From NCBI RefSeq assembly GCF_001422325.1, contig NZ_LMMR01000005.1, positions 637,122 to 701,121 of the forward strand: a DNA stretch of 64,000 nt. The letters are read 5' to 3'. Source of the DNA: Leifsonia sp. Leaf264. Lineage in GTDB: Bacteria; Actinomycetota; Actinomycetes; Actinomycetales; Microbacteriaceae. Shown here one piece after another: positions 1 to 7,361 of the stretch (the stretch's first letter is position 1; every line of letters begins with the position of its first letter). The position numbers and the translations under genes are program-made. The notes below the pieces were generated by a model. It did not search any database and was not told the origin of the DNA. It saw only the letters and a list, made by a program, of their open reading frames with translations.

Positions 1-785
1 ACGACGGGGAGGTTGTACTCGGCTGCCAGGTCCACGGCCGCCTGCAAGGCGATGGACTCGGACTCGATGCCGTGCTCCATGATCTCCACGTACACGTTGT
101 CGTGACCGACAGCGTCGATGACTCGGTCCAGGCCGCGGCGGGCTTCAGCCATCGCGTCATCAGCCTTCGCCTGCCAGTCCGCGGCACGGGCCGGGTCGGA
201 GATGACCTTGTTGAGGGCGGTGACGTGACGGGATACAGGTCCGAGGACAGGGCCGCCGAGGCAGCCGGTGAGGGCGATGATGCCTTCCGAGTACTGCTTC
301 AGGAGGGTGTAGTCGATGCGCGGCTTCATGTAGTAGCCGGACTCCTCGGAGATGTCCATGATCGTCGCGAGGTTCTTCCACCCGGTCGGCGTCGTCGCGA
401 ACAGGGTGAGGTGCTGGTAGTACTTCCGCTTCTGGTCGCTCTTCTTCGAGCCGCCACGCTCTGCGGCGTCCTCATCGACGGAGGACTCATCGTCCCGGTC
501 GACGAGCATGGAGTCGCGCTGGGTGCGGTCAGGCTCCTGCTGCCAGGTGGGGGCGACGGCGACGTACACCTCAACACCGACGAGCGGCTTGATGCCGGCC
601 TCGCGGCAGGCGTTGTTCAGCTGCCATGCTCCGCCGACGGTTCCGTGGTCGGTGCAGGCGAAAGCGGGCTGGCCGTCAGCGACGGCGAGCTTCACACCGT
701 CCTTGATCTTCACCATCCCGTCCAGAGAGGAGAACTCGGTGTGGACGTGCAGGTGCACGAACCCGCCGGTGGTGGGTGCGTTCAT
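1..785 (-). CDS. dnaE: DNA polymerase III alpha subunit, N-terminal part (runs off left edge)
   Basis: Replicative DNA polymerase catalytic subunit; 261 N-terminal residues are visible and the rest lies beyond position 1. The visible part is the PHP domain: HLHVHTEFS at residues 11-19, CTDHGT at about 44-49, and an ALTGCLGG turn further on. The start ATG (783-785) gives the usual few residues before the first PHP motif. It lies 22 bases after a small membrane protein gene and probably shares its class B promoter. The polymerase core cannot be checked here, so an error-prone DnaE2-type enzyme is not excluded. Confidence 0.9.
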   Translation of the reverse strand, partial: MNAPTTGGFVHLHVHTEFSSLDGMVKIKDGVKLAVADGQPAFACTDHGTVGGAWQLNNACREAGIKPLVGVEVYVAVAPTWQQEPDRTQRDSMLVDRDDESSVDEDAAERGGSKKSDQKRKYYQHLTLFATTPTGWKNLATIMDISEESGYYMKPRIDYTLLKQYSEGIIALTGCLGGPVLGPVSRHVTALNKVISDPARAADWQAKADDAMAEARRGLDRVIDAVGHDNVYVEIMEHGIESESIALQAAVDLAAEYNLPV

Positions 786-807
786 AACGGCCTCGTGTGC
801 TGAAAGA

Positions 808-966
808 TCAGTGGTTGACAAGAGCGAACACCGCCCCCGCGGTGACCAAGATCCAGAACGGAGCGGCAAACAAGAGGCCGAACCCGATTCCGCGGAAAGT
901 TGTGACCGATTCGCGGAAGTCGAGCTCGGCAGAGCCGGCGTGCTGGGCGGGGGCGATGTTCTTCAT
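808..966 (-). CDS. small single-pass membrane protein (52 aa)
   Basis: Short unrecognised protein. Residues about 28-50 form one hydrophobic segment (GFGLLFAAPFWILVTAGAVF). It is first in a two-gene unit with dnaE and is preceded at 5 bases by a two-box class B promoter motif, which supports it being a real gene despite its size. The 5-base gap leaves no room for a ribosome binding site, so a leaderless or near-leaderless message is likely. Function unknown. Confidence 0.6.
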   Translation of the reverse strand: MKNIAPAQHAGSAELDFRESVTTFRGIGFGLLFAAPFWILVTAGAVFALVNH

Positions 967-971
967 AGGGT

Positions 972-1000
972 TCTATGCGCGGGCAGGATGGCCGGCTGTC
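972..1000 (-). promoter_or_regulatory. class B promoter motif (dnaE unit)
   Basis: On the minus strand GACAGCCGGC (1000-991), nine bases, then CGCGCATAGA (981-972), ending 5 bases before the start at 966. The two boxes and the 9-base gap match the copies at 6697, 7327 and 17582. Confidence 0.6.
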
Positions 1001-1063
1001 CATTTCGTGGACAGGCGCGCTCACGAGGACGGAAGACCATCGGCCTCGAGGCGCGTCCGTCCG

Positions 1064-1657
1064 CTACGACGGCGGGGTGTTCTCCACGGTCGCCGGAGCT
1101 GCATCGTCAGCATCTGGAAGCCCGGCCCGTCGGCGCTTGGTGATCCGCACGATCGACGGGATCAGAAGGATGGTTGCCGCAACCTCGCCGGGCAGAACTC
1201 CCCACAGCCCGAACCACGCCTTGTAGATGATCCAGACGACGGACCCGGCGAAGATCATCCATTTGACCGTCAGTACGTCACGCAACCCCAGGCCCACCAC
1301 GACGAACCCACAGCCGAGGATGGGCAGCCACTCGAAGCCGTTGTCCGGCCAGCCGTTCGCCCACACGTAGGCGACCCAGATGGCGACGAGGAAGAACCCG
1401 GTCACCGTCCACCGCGCCGCCTCAGACTTCAGCTGCCACCTTTCCACCACGATGCCGCGGACGAAGTTCACCACCGATACCGCCACCGCACCCCAGGCTC
1501 CCAGGACCGCGTCGGACACAGCGAAGAACGCGGCGGCCGCGACGTTGGAAGCCACAGTCCGTTTCCGGGAGATCGTCCACGACGAGTACAAGAGCAGACC
1601 GCCGGCAACAACACCGAGAGCCTGACCGACCCACCACCAAACGTTCGAGAAGTCCAT
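1064..1657 (-). CDS. multi-pass membrane protein, possibly YgjV-like
   Basis: A 197-residue integral membrane protein with five or six hydrophobic segments, beginning with an N-terminal helix around GQALGVVAGGLLLY and ending in a basic tail (TKRRRAG). The repeated pairing of helices with SxTV/ASN and VNFVRG turns reminds me of the YgjV (Imp-YgjV) inner membrane family, but I give that only as a weak resemblance. It stands alone, with a class A motif 9 bases before the start. No enzymatic motif is visible. Confidence 0.6.
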   Translation of the reverse strand: MDFSNVWWWVGQALGVVAGGLLLYSSWTISRKRTVASNVAAAAFFAVSDAVLGAWGAVAVSVVNFVRGIVVERWQLKSEAARWTVTGFFLVAIWVAYVWANGWPDNGFEWLPILGCGFVVVGLGLRDVLTVKWMIFAGSVVWIIYKAWFGLWGVLPGEVAATILLIPSIVRITKRRRAGLPDADDAAPATVENTPPS

Positions 1658-1666
1658 ACCGGCCAG

Positions 1667-1675
1667 CCATGTGGC
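1667..1675 (-). promoter_or_regulatory. class A motif
   Basis: CGCCACATG on the minus strand, 9 bases before the membrane protein start at 1657. Confidence 0.5.
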
Positions 1676-1697
1676 GTGGCGTGTACTCGCGAACCGG

Positions 1698-2333
1698 TCA
1701 GCCGGCGGTCGGCACCAACTCCATGGACCCGGCGATCGCCTTGAACGTGTCGACGGACTTGCCGGAGCGTTCCGCGACGTCGTAGATCCGGTAGGTGTGC
1801 TCGTCGGTGACGACAGTCAGCTGGAACGTGTCCGGGTGAGCCCACCCTGCCGCGTCATCTTCGGTGGTGTCCACAGCTGACGTCTGGCCGTACACGGCGT
1901 ACGCCCCGTCGACGGGAACAGTGAAACGGGAAGCCGGTCCGATCGGTCCGTCCTTCGGGTAGTCGAACTCGACGGTGGATTCACGGTCCGAAGCTGACAC
2001 CCACATGGTCGCCGGCGACTTCCGGTCCTCAGGGCCGAACAGCACGAACTCGTGGCCGAGGTCGGCGCTGATGTCAGCACCGTTCCCCGCCTGCAGATCC
2101 ACCCAGGATGCCGGCACCTTGAAACGGAGCTCACCGACCGTCAACGGCTTCCAGTCATCGCCGGGCTCAACAGTTGCCAGCGTGGGGAGCTTCCCGACCG
2201 GAGTGTCGACGGTCGCGCCGGACGCTTCGAACGCCGGGGCGGTTCCCGTGGGGAGCAGCGCGCAGCCAGCCAGCGACGATGCGATGACAGCGGCGGCCAC
2301 CAGGGCAGCGACAGGGCGGGCGGTGATCTTCAT
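1698..2333 (-). CDS. secreted lipoprotein
   Basis: A 211-residue exported lipoprotein. The N-terminus has a basic start, a hydrophobic core and a lipobox SSLAGC, so the mature protein should be anchored outside the membrane. The body (FKVPASWVDLQ, then alternating short strands ending DTFKAIAGSMELV) looks like the PsbP/DUF1795-type folds of many actinobacterial lipoproteins, but this is a shape impression only. ATG 2333 gives the best signal peptide and has GGAG just upstream; an in-frame ATG in the class A motif would add ten residues. Confidence 0.75.
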   Translation of the reverse strand: MKITARPVAALVAAAVIASSLAGCALLPTGTAPAFEASGATVDTPVGKLPTLATVEPGDDWKPLTVGELRFKVPASWVDLQAGNGADISADLGHEFVLFGPEDRKSPATMWVSASDRESTVEFDYPKDGPIGPASRFTVPVDGAYAVYGQTSAVDTTEDDAAGWAHPDTFQLTVVTDEHTYRIYDVAERSGKSVDTFKAIAGSMELVPTAG

Positions 2334-2363
2334 GACGGACTCCTTCGTGGTCTGCAGGGAAGC

Positions 2364-2372
2364 CATGTGGCG
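2364..2372 (-). promoter_or_regulatory. class A motif
   Basis: CGCCACATG on the minus strand, 30 bases before the lipoprotein start, directly after the hairpin at 2383-2407. Confidence 0.5.
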
Positions 2373-2382
2373 GGCATGCGAA

Positions 2383-2407
2383 AGGCCGGGCAGCAGCTGC
2401 CCGGCCT
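2383..2407 (-). terminator. terminator hairpin after lemA
   Basis: Perfect 11-bp stem AGGCCGGGCAG/CTGCCCGGCCT with a 3-base loop, 15 bases after the LemA stop and followed on the minus strand by a short T-containing run. Confidence 0.65.
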
Positions 2408-2421
2408 CCACATGTCACGTC

Positions 2422-3045
2422 CTACTTGTCGAACGACACCTCAGCGGCGTCCTCGGAGCCAGCTGCGGCCTGGAAGTACTCGAACTTCTCACCCTGGCCG
2501 AGCAGGTTCGCGACCAGCACCGTCGGGAACGAAGACACCTGAGTGTTAAACACACGGGCGGCGTCGTTGTAGTCACCGCGGGCGACCGTGATCCGGTTCT
2601 CGGTACCTTCCAGCTGCGACTGCAGGTTCAGGAACCCATCCTGCGACTTCAGCTGCGGGTACGCCTCAGCGACCGCCAGCAGCTTCCCGATGCCGGCACC
2701 CAAGTCAGCTTGCGCCTTCTCGAACGCGGCGACCTCAGCCTCCGACGGGTTCTCGCCCAGGTGGACGCCGGTCGCCTTCGAACGCGCCGCAACCACCTCA
2801 GACAACGTCGTCTTCTCCACCTCCGACGCTTCCTTCACCGCAGCGACCAAGTTCGGGATCAGGTCCGCGCGGCGCTGGTACTGCGCATCCAAGTCAGACA
2901 GGGTGGCGTTCACCGTCTCACGCGAGGACACCACACCGTTGTACGTGCCGACCACCGAACCGGAGGACAGCATCACCACCAGGGCGGCGCCGCCGATCCA
3001 GAACCACTTCGCGTAGCTCTTCGGGGAGGTTGTCTCGTCGCCCAT
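2422..3045 (-). CDS. lemA: LemA family protein
   Basis: A 207-residue LemA-type membrane protein. One N-terminal membrane segment (WIGGAALVVMLSSGSVVG, about residues 15-32) is followed by the family's helical domain with its typical NGVVSSRETVNATLSDLDAQYQRR start, RADLIPNLV, AYPQLKSQ and the NTQVSSFPTVLVANLLG segment near the end. The family's biochemical role is not settled. No repeated motif precedes it, so it is probably read through from the primase and nuclease genes; the gap to the nuclease is 43 bases. Confidence 0.9.
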   Translation of the reverse strand: MGDETTSPKSYAKWFWIGGAALVVMLSSGSVVGTYNGVVSSRETVNATLSDLDAQYQRRADLIPNLVAAVKEASEVEKTTLSEVVAARSKATGVHLGENPSEAEVAAFEKAQADLGAGIGKLLAVAEAYPQLKSQDGFLNLQSQLEGTENRITVARGDYNDAARVFNTQVSSFPTVLVANLLGQGEKFEYFQAAAGSEDAAEVSFDK

Positions 3046-3088
3046 CAGGGCCTCCAAATGTTCAAGGCACGCATCGCGCGCAGAGTGG

Positions 3089-3613
3089 TCAGGCTGCAGT
3101 TGCAAGCCGGGCGCGGCGGTACGCCGCAACCCAGGTGCCGAGCGGAGCGACATAGATCGTCGGCGAACCCGCCCGGGTGACGATCCCGACAGCGGCGTCC
3201 GGGGCTGGGTGCTTCTTCGCCCACTCGGCCGCGGCGGTGGCCGCTTTGTGTTCGACCGGCGGCGCTGTGAGGTCCTCCGGCCATTCGACGACGGACGCGA
3301 GCCACTTCTGGTGCGGTCCGCGGGCGTTGTGCATCTTCACCATGCCGAGCGCGTAAGGCTGTTCGGCGTTCTTCGCCTGGTCGACACTGGTGACTGCAGC
3401 GTCGTACATGGCCTTCGACAGGTACTGCGGCTTGAACACCTTCACCTGCACGGCCGCGTCGGGGAAGACGCGGAGGTCACCCTCGTCGTCTTTCCGGCCG
3501 GCGCCGAGCATCCGGCGGGGGTTGCGGACGACGAGGTCTGGACAGAGGGCGACGAGGAACTCGACTGCGTCACGCTCCCCCTTGTCGCCCTTGTTCTTGT
3601 TCGCGTTCACCAT
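3089..3613 (-). CDS. putative Holliday-junction-resolvase-like nuclease
   Basis: A 174-residue basic protein whose first half fits a PD-(D/E)XK nuclease: KGERDAVEFLVA gives the early Glu, RKDDEGDLRVF supplies the Asp, and VQVKVF the final Q-x-K. The GAGRKDDEGD stretch resembles Hjc-type resolvases and phage nucleases. Its ATG overlaps the stop of the primase-helicase gene by one base, so the two are translationally coupled and likely act together in replication or recombination. The nuclease call rests on these short motifs only. Confidence 0.55.
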   Translation of the reverse strand: MVNANKNKGDKGERDAVEFLVALCPDLVVRNPRRMLGAGRKDDEGDLRVFPDAAVQVKVFKPQYLSKAMYDAAVTSVDQAKNAEQPYALGMVKMHNARGPHQKWLASVVEWPEDLTAPPVEHKAATAAAEWAKKHPAPDAAVGIVTRAGSPTIYVAPLGTWVAAYRRARLATAA

Positions 3614-6600
3614 CAGTCGAACTCGCTCTCGACCTCGACGGGCTTCGCCTCGGGCTCGGGGAGCTCGTCGTTGAGGAGCAGGTCGACGTGGATGGGAACT
3701 CCGCGCTGGCTCTTGCCACCGTTGCGGAACACCTTCGTGGCGCGGTTGCCGTCACGGTCGGTGTAGCGCGGGTGGGACAGGCCCTCGTTCCAGACGCTGT
3801 TGAAGGAGACGCTGGCCATCGTTCCGGACGGCAGCAGGTGCGGGTAGGCGCGCTGTGCCATCTCGAACGCGTTGGTGGCGTTCAGCATCACCATGTCGTC
3901 TCCGACCAACCAGCCGATGGAGGTGCCGAGCGGGCGGAGCTTGTCCTGGCTGTCGGCACGCCATCCCATCTGGTTGTTCATGAACGGGGTTCCGTTCGGG
4001 TACGGCGGGATGCCGGGGTCGTTGGCGTTGAGGATGTGGGCGCGACCGGACGCGATCAGAAGACGGATCGCCTCCATGAGCGAGCGTCCCGGGGTGACCT
4101 CGGCCTGCGACTGGAACGATCCGGAGACGAGCTGGGCGATGAGCTCCAGCAGGTTGCCCTTCTTCTTCGGGTCGAGGAGCTTCAGCCACTCCTTGTCGCC
4201 GACCATCTCTGCGAGGACCTCGATGGAGAGCAGTCCGAGCATCAGGTCGACAGCCATGCCGATGTGACGGTCGGGAGCCTTGCCTTCGATCTTCCGACCG
4301 TCGGAGGTGACGGCGGTGATGACCTTGCGGGCAACCTCCTCGTACCGGGCCGCCGCACCGCGAACGATGTGCTCCAGCGTGTTGGCCCACCCGTTGTGGA
4401 CGGCGAGGGTCTGGTATGCCTGCACGGCTTCGACGGTGATCCGTCCCGGGGTGGCGTCGTGGTCGCGGAACTCAACCATGTCGGTTGCGTGCTCGTTGAG
4501 GGCGTCCTTGTCGAGGTTCAGGATGACGGTGCGGTCGCGGACCGAGTTGACGGTGTGCTCGTTCTCGGCGGTCGCGATCAGGAGAGCCTTCGGCTCGAAG
4601 ACCTCTCGGGCCTTCAGCTCGGTGCCGGATCGACGCTTCGCGGTCTTGTTGTGGACGGAGCGGACGATGTCGCCGAGCTTGGACTGCTCCATCTCGGACT
4701 GGCGCTTGTCTGCGGAGGGGGCGAGGTCGTCCATGACCCAGATGTTGGTCTGGGCGAGGGCCTGCTCGACGGAGGTGCCGGTGTCCTTCATGGATCCGGG
4801 GAGCATCTTGTTGGACCAGGTCTTGCGGGCCTGCCAGAACGCCAGGATCATCGACACGGTCCAGGACTTGCCGCCACCTGGTGCGCCGACGGCGTACAGG
4901 ACGGTGGTGTTGGGCACCGGGACGGTGGGGCGGAGTCCGCCGGCGATGACGGCTGCTGCGATCTGCTTGTTCGTCCATGCGCCCTTGGTGATGAAGCGGT
5001 CGCGGAGGGTGTTGAGGTCTGTTCGGACCAGCTCCTTCCATTCATCGGTTCCGGGCTCGGGGTCGACGACGGGGAGGCTGAACTTGGCGGATCCGGGGAG
5101 GACGACCTCGTTGACTCCGGGGATCGTCTTCAGGCGGTCGGATTCGCTGGCGGCGATGACGGTCTTGCCGGAGATGAACGCGCAGACCTTGGAGCCTTCC
5201 ACGGGGACGTAGCCCATGGCGGACCAGGAGACGTGCTCGCGGAGAGGGGTGTCGCGGTTCGCCTTGATCGCCTTCAGCCAGCTGCTTCCGGTCTGGCCGG
5301 TGTAGGGCCACTCAGGGTGGATGAGCAGGCTGTTGGGGATGTCAGCCTTCCGCTTGTGCCACTCCGACGGCGGGTCGGCGAGGATGGTGGAGGGGCCGGT
5401 GACGTCGGCGGTCATCTCGTCGCCGTCTTCGTTCAGCCACTGCAGGTGGATACGGACGATCGAGGAGGACGGGACGTCCTGCTCCTGGACGCCTTCACCG
5501 AAGACTGCAGTCTCGACCTCACGCTCGGTGGGGGCGCGGTGGGTTTCCAACGCGGCGATGTAGCCGCCGATGTTTCCCTGGGTGACCCACTGGGCGATCT
5601 TGTTGCCGAACGGGTCTTCCTTCTCGACGTACGCTGCGACGGAGTTCCCGTCCTCGGCGACGCGCCATGTTCCGACGGGCTCGTCGTCGCGCTTGATGGC
5701 CGGCTGCGGGGGCAGCTGCATGGTGAGGCGGGCGAGGATGTCGTCCCAGTCGCCGTGGCGGACGAGGAAGTCGTCGATGCCGACCTTCTCCGCCTTGACG
5801 GGGGTGTTCGCTCCGGTGGACTTGGCGTTCTCCTCGTCGATGAGGTTGGCGACCTTGTCGTCGAAGTCGACGATGTCGAGGTCGACGAGGTTGACGATGG
5901 CGCCCTTGCCCTGGGTGTAGCCCCACAGGTCGTTCGCCTGCTTCCAGACGTTGTAGTTGGTGGCGATGTCACCGTCGAACGCGAGCAGGAGCTGGCGGCC
6001 GCGGAGCGGCATGCTGATCCAGACTTCGTTGTTCTTCCAGTTCGCGACTCCGACGAAGGACAGGATGGTGACGCGCTTCTCCTCGGGGATGCTCATCATC
6101 AGCTTTCCGAGCTTGTCGATCGCCTCGACACGGGTGAGCCCGTTGTTCTGGAGCTCCTCCTCGGGGATGCCGTTGGCGCGGAGCTGGGCGGTGAGGGCGG
6201 CGTCGCCCTTGATGACGCCCTCGGTGATGAGGAGCTTCGGTGAGGACGAGTACCACTCCAGCGGGGTGCCGGGGTTGACGTCGATGACGGACGGCTGGTC
6301 CTTCAGGTTCTCGTACTTCATCAGCTTGCCGGTGGCGGGGTTACGTCGCGGGCTGCCCGGGCGCAGCTGCATGCTGGTGAAGATGGGCGGCTGGGAGCGG
6401 CGGTGGGCTTCGGCGACCTGGTCGGCGGAGTACCACAGCAGGACGAGTGCGTCGGCGTACTGGGTGACGGTGGCGACCTGGTTGTACTGCTTGGAGTTGG
6501 CGTTGCCGAGGCGGTGCTGCTTGGCGAAGTCCTTCACCTGCTCGGACTCGAGGGTCTCGTATCCGCGGGCTGCTGCCACGAGCGGAGCGACGCCGGAGTC

Positions 6601-6690
6601 GGCGAGTTTCTGGGCGCCAGTGAACTTGATGCCGGACGGGGCGTAGTCGGCGGAGATCCAGGGGGTGCGCGGAGTGGATGAATTGGTCAT
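3613..6690 (-). CDS. primase-helicase (DUF3854/DUF927-like)
   Basis: A 1025-residue replication protein. The N-terminal half resembles the DUF3854 Toprim-like domain: LLITEGVIKGDAA near residue 152 and a later LLAFDGD acidic motif, then VGIDDFLVRHG. The C-terminal half is a DUF927-like P-loop ATPase with Walker A GAPGGGKSW near residue 603 and Walker B NIWVMDDLAP about 60 residues on, so it should unwind DNA. Such fusions are typical of plasmids and phages. ATG 6690 follows a class B motif by 6 bases; an in-frame upstream start at 6753 would lie in front of the motif and is unlikely. Origin melting next to 6691-7361 is an inference. Confidence 0.8.
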   Translation of the reverse strand: MTNSSTPRTPWISADYAPSGIKFTGAQKLADSGVAPLVAAARGYETLESEQVKDFAKQHRLGNANSKQYNQVATVTQYADALVLLWYSADQVAEAHRRSQPPIFTSMQLRPGSPRRNPATGKLMKYENLKDQPSVIDVNPGTPLEWYSSSPKLLITEGVIKGDAALTAQLRANGIPEEELQNNGLTRVEAIDKLGKLMMSIPEEKRVTILSFVGVANWKNNEVWISMPLRGRQLLLAFDGDIATNYNVWKQANDLWGYTQGKGAIVNLVDLDIVDFDDKVANLIDEENAKSTGANTPVKAEKVGIDDFLVRHGDWDDILARLTMQLPPQPAIKRDDEPVGTWRVAEDGNSVAAYVEKEDPFGNKIAQWVTQGNIGGYIAALETHRAPTEREVETAVFGEGVQEQDVPSSSIVRIHLQWLNEDGDEMTADVTGPSTILADPPSEWHKRKADIPNSLLIHPEWPYTGQTGSSWLKAIKANRDTPLREHVSWSAMGYVPVEGSKVCAFISGKTVIAASESDRLKTIPGVNEVVLPGSAKFSLPVVDPEPGTDEWKELVRTDLNTLRDRFITKGAWTNKQIAAAVIAGGLRPTVPVPNTTVLYAVGAPGGGKSWTVSMILAFWQARKTWSNKMLPGSMKDTGTSVEQALAQTNIWVMDDLAPSADKRQSEMEQSKLGDIVRSVHNKTAKRRSGTELKAREVFEPKALLIATAENEHTVNSVRDRTVILNLDKDALNEHATDMVEFRDHDATPGRITVEAVQAYQTLAVHNGWANTLEHIVRGAAARYEEVARKVITAVTSDGRKIEGKAPDRHIGMAVDLMLGLLSIEVLAEMVGDKEWLKLLDPKKKGNLLELIAQLVSGSFQSQAEVTPGRSLMEAIRLLIASGRAHILNANDPGIPPYPNGTPFMNNQMGWRADSQDKLRPLGTSIGWLVGDDMVMLNATNAFEMAQRAYPHLLPSGTMASVSFNSVWNEGLSHPRYTDRDGNRATKVFRNGGKSQRGVPIHVDLLLNDELPEPEAKPVEVESEFD

Positions 6691-6696
6691 GGGGTC

Positions 6697-6725
6697 TCTA
6701 TGCGCGAGCCGGAGTGCCGGCTGTC
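6697..6725 (-). promoter_or_regulatory. class B promoter motif (primase operon)
   Basis: GACAGCCGGC, nine bases, CGCGCATAGA on the minus strand, 6 bases before the primase-helicase start. The central bases are nearly identical to the copy at 7327 on the other strand. Confidence 0.65.
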
Positions 6726-7247
6726 CACTTTCGACCTCTGATACCGAAATCACCCAGCGTCACCACCGCCGGGTTACAGGTTCTCCCCTTATGGCTGCTG
6801 GGAAGAACCCTTACTACTACTACTGATTACCCAGTTACCAAGTTAACAAATACCCCTTAAGGGAAAAGCAATATATCCGCTGGCTCTCTCCAGCTATATA
6901 TCTATGGCCCCTAATACTTATGCATGCTGTTCCGGTGGGTAATTCGGGTATCAAGGCTGTTTTTGCCCTTCTGATCTGCCTTTATACAGGTACCACGGGG
7001 TTGGTTACAGCTGGTGATCTGGGTGATTCTGGTCGGTTACGGACCGGTTTGTGCCGTCGCCGAAGTTGACAGCACCCTCGTTCGGGTGATATTCGCGCGC
7101 GCACGCGCGGGCGCGCGCGTTCCTACTTAATACGTGCACCCTGCCCCCAAGTCGGGGGTGATTCCGCATTTCAGGTGTAATGCGAGCGATCCTCACCGCT
7201 CCACACCTACGCGCACAGGCGCGCGACGCGCGCGTGATCACTACCTC

Positions 7248-7256
7248 CATGTGCGG
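7248..7256 (-). promoter_or_regulatory. class A motif pointing into the non-coding region
   Basis: CCGCACATG on the minus strand about 560 bases upstream of the primase, which already has its own class B motif. It would transcribe the AT-rich stretch, giving either a non-coding RNA or a very long leader. Confidence 0.4.
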
Positions 7257-7297
7257 ACGCGCGCCAATTTGCGCAGCACCCTGCACTGCTCCGCCTC

Positions 7298-7306
7298 CGC
7301 CACATG
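7298..7306 (+). promoter_or_regulatory. class A motif
   Basis: CGCCACATG on the plus strand, 55 bases before the TadZ-like start and in tandem with the class B copy that follows. Confidence 0.45.
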
Positions 7307-7326
7307 TCCTACGCGGACGCGTAAAT

Positions 7327-7355
7327 GACAGCCGGCACTCCGGCTCGCGCATAGA
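7327..7355 (+). promoter_or_regulatory. class B promoter motif (TadZ-sigma operon)
   Basis: GACAGCCGGC at 7327-7336, nine bases, CGCGCATAGA at 7346-7355, then 6 bases to the ATG. TGACA and CATAGA lie 19 bases apart, close to a sigma-70 type spacing. Confidence 0.65.
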
Positions 7356-7361
7356 ACCCCT

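Larger units (their letters stand above)
6727..7326. other. long non-coding region, candidate replication origin
   Basis: About 600 bases without a convincing gene, between the divergent primase and TadZ/sigma operons. 6790-6970 is AT-rich compared with the rest of the window (tactactactactgatta, aatatatccg, agctatatat), with several GGTTAC-like words (6773, 7002, 7032) and the related GTTACC. 7092-7121 and 7211-7237 are nearly pure alternating CG. A sharp AT-rich block beside helicase and partition-type genes suggests an origin or centromere, but I cannot define iterons with certainty. Confidence 0.4.

Noticed and set aside
3688..6243. Very long plus-strand reading frame opposite the primase-helicase
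   Set aside because: It is the GC-rich shadow of the real minus-strand gene: repetitive Gly/Asp/Val composition, no domain, no ribosome site, and the opposite frame carries clear Walker motifs.
6790..7060. Defined iteron array
   Set aside because: GGTTAC-like words recur but are short, unevenly spaced and in both directions; not enough for a repeat call.
7005..7352. 115-codon minus-strand frame in the non-coding region
   Set aside because: It crosses both CG-alternating blocks and two promoter motifs, its product is Arg/Ala/Cys-rich without pattern, and no ribosome site is found.
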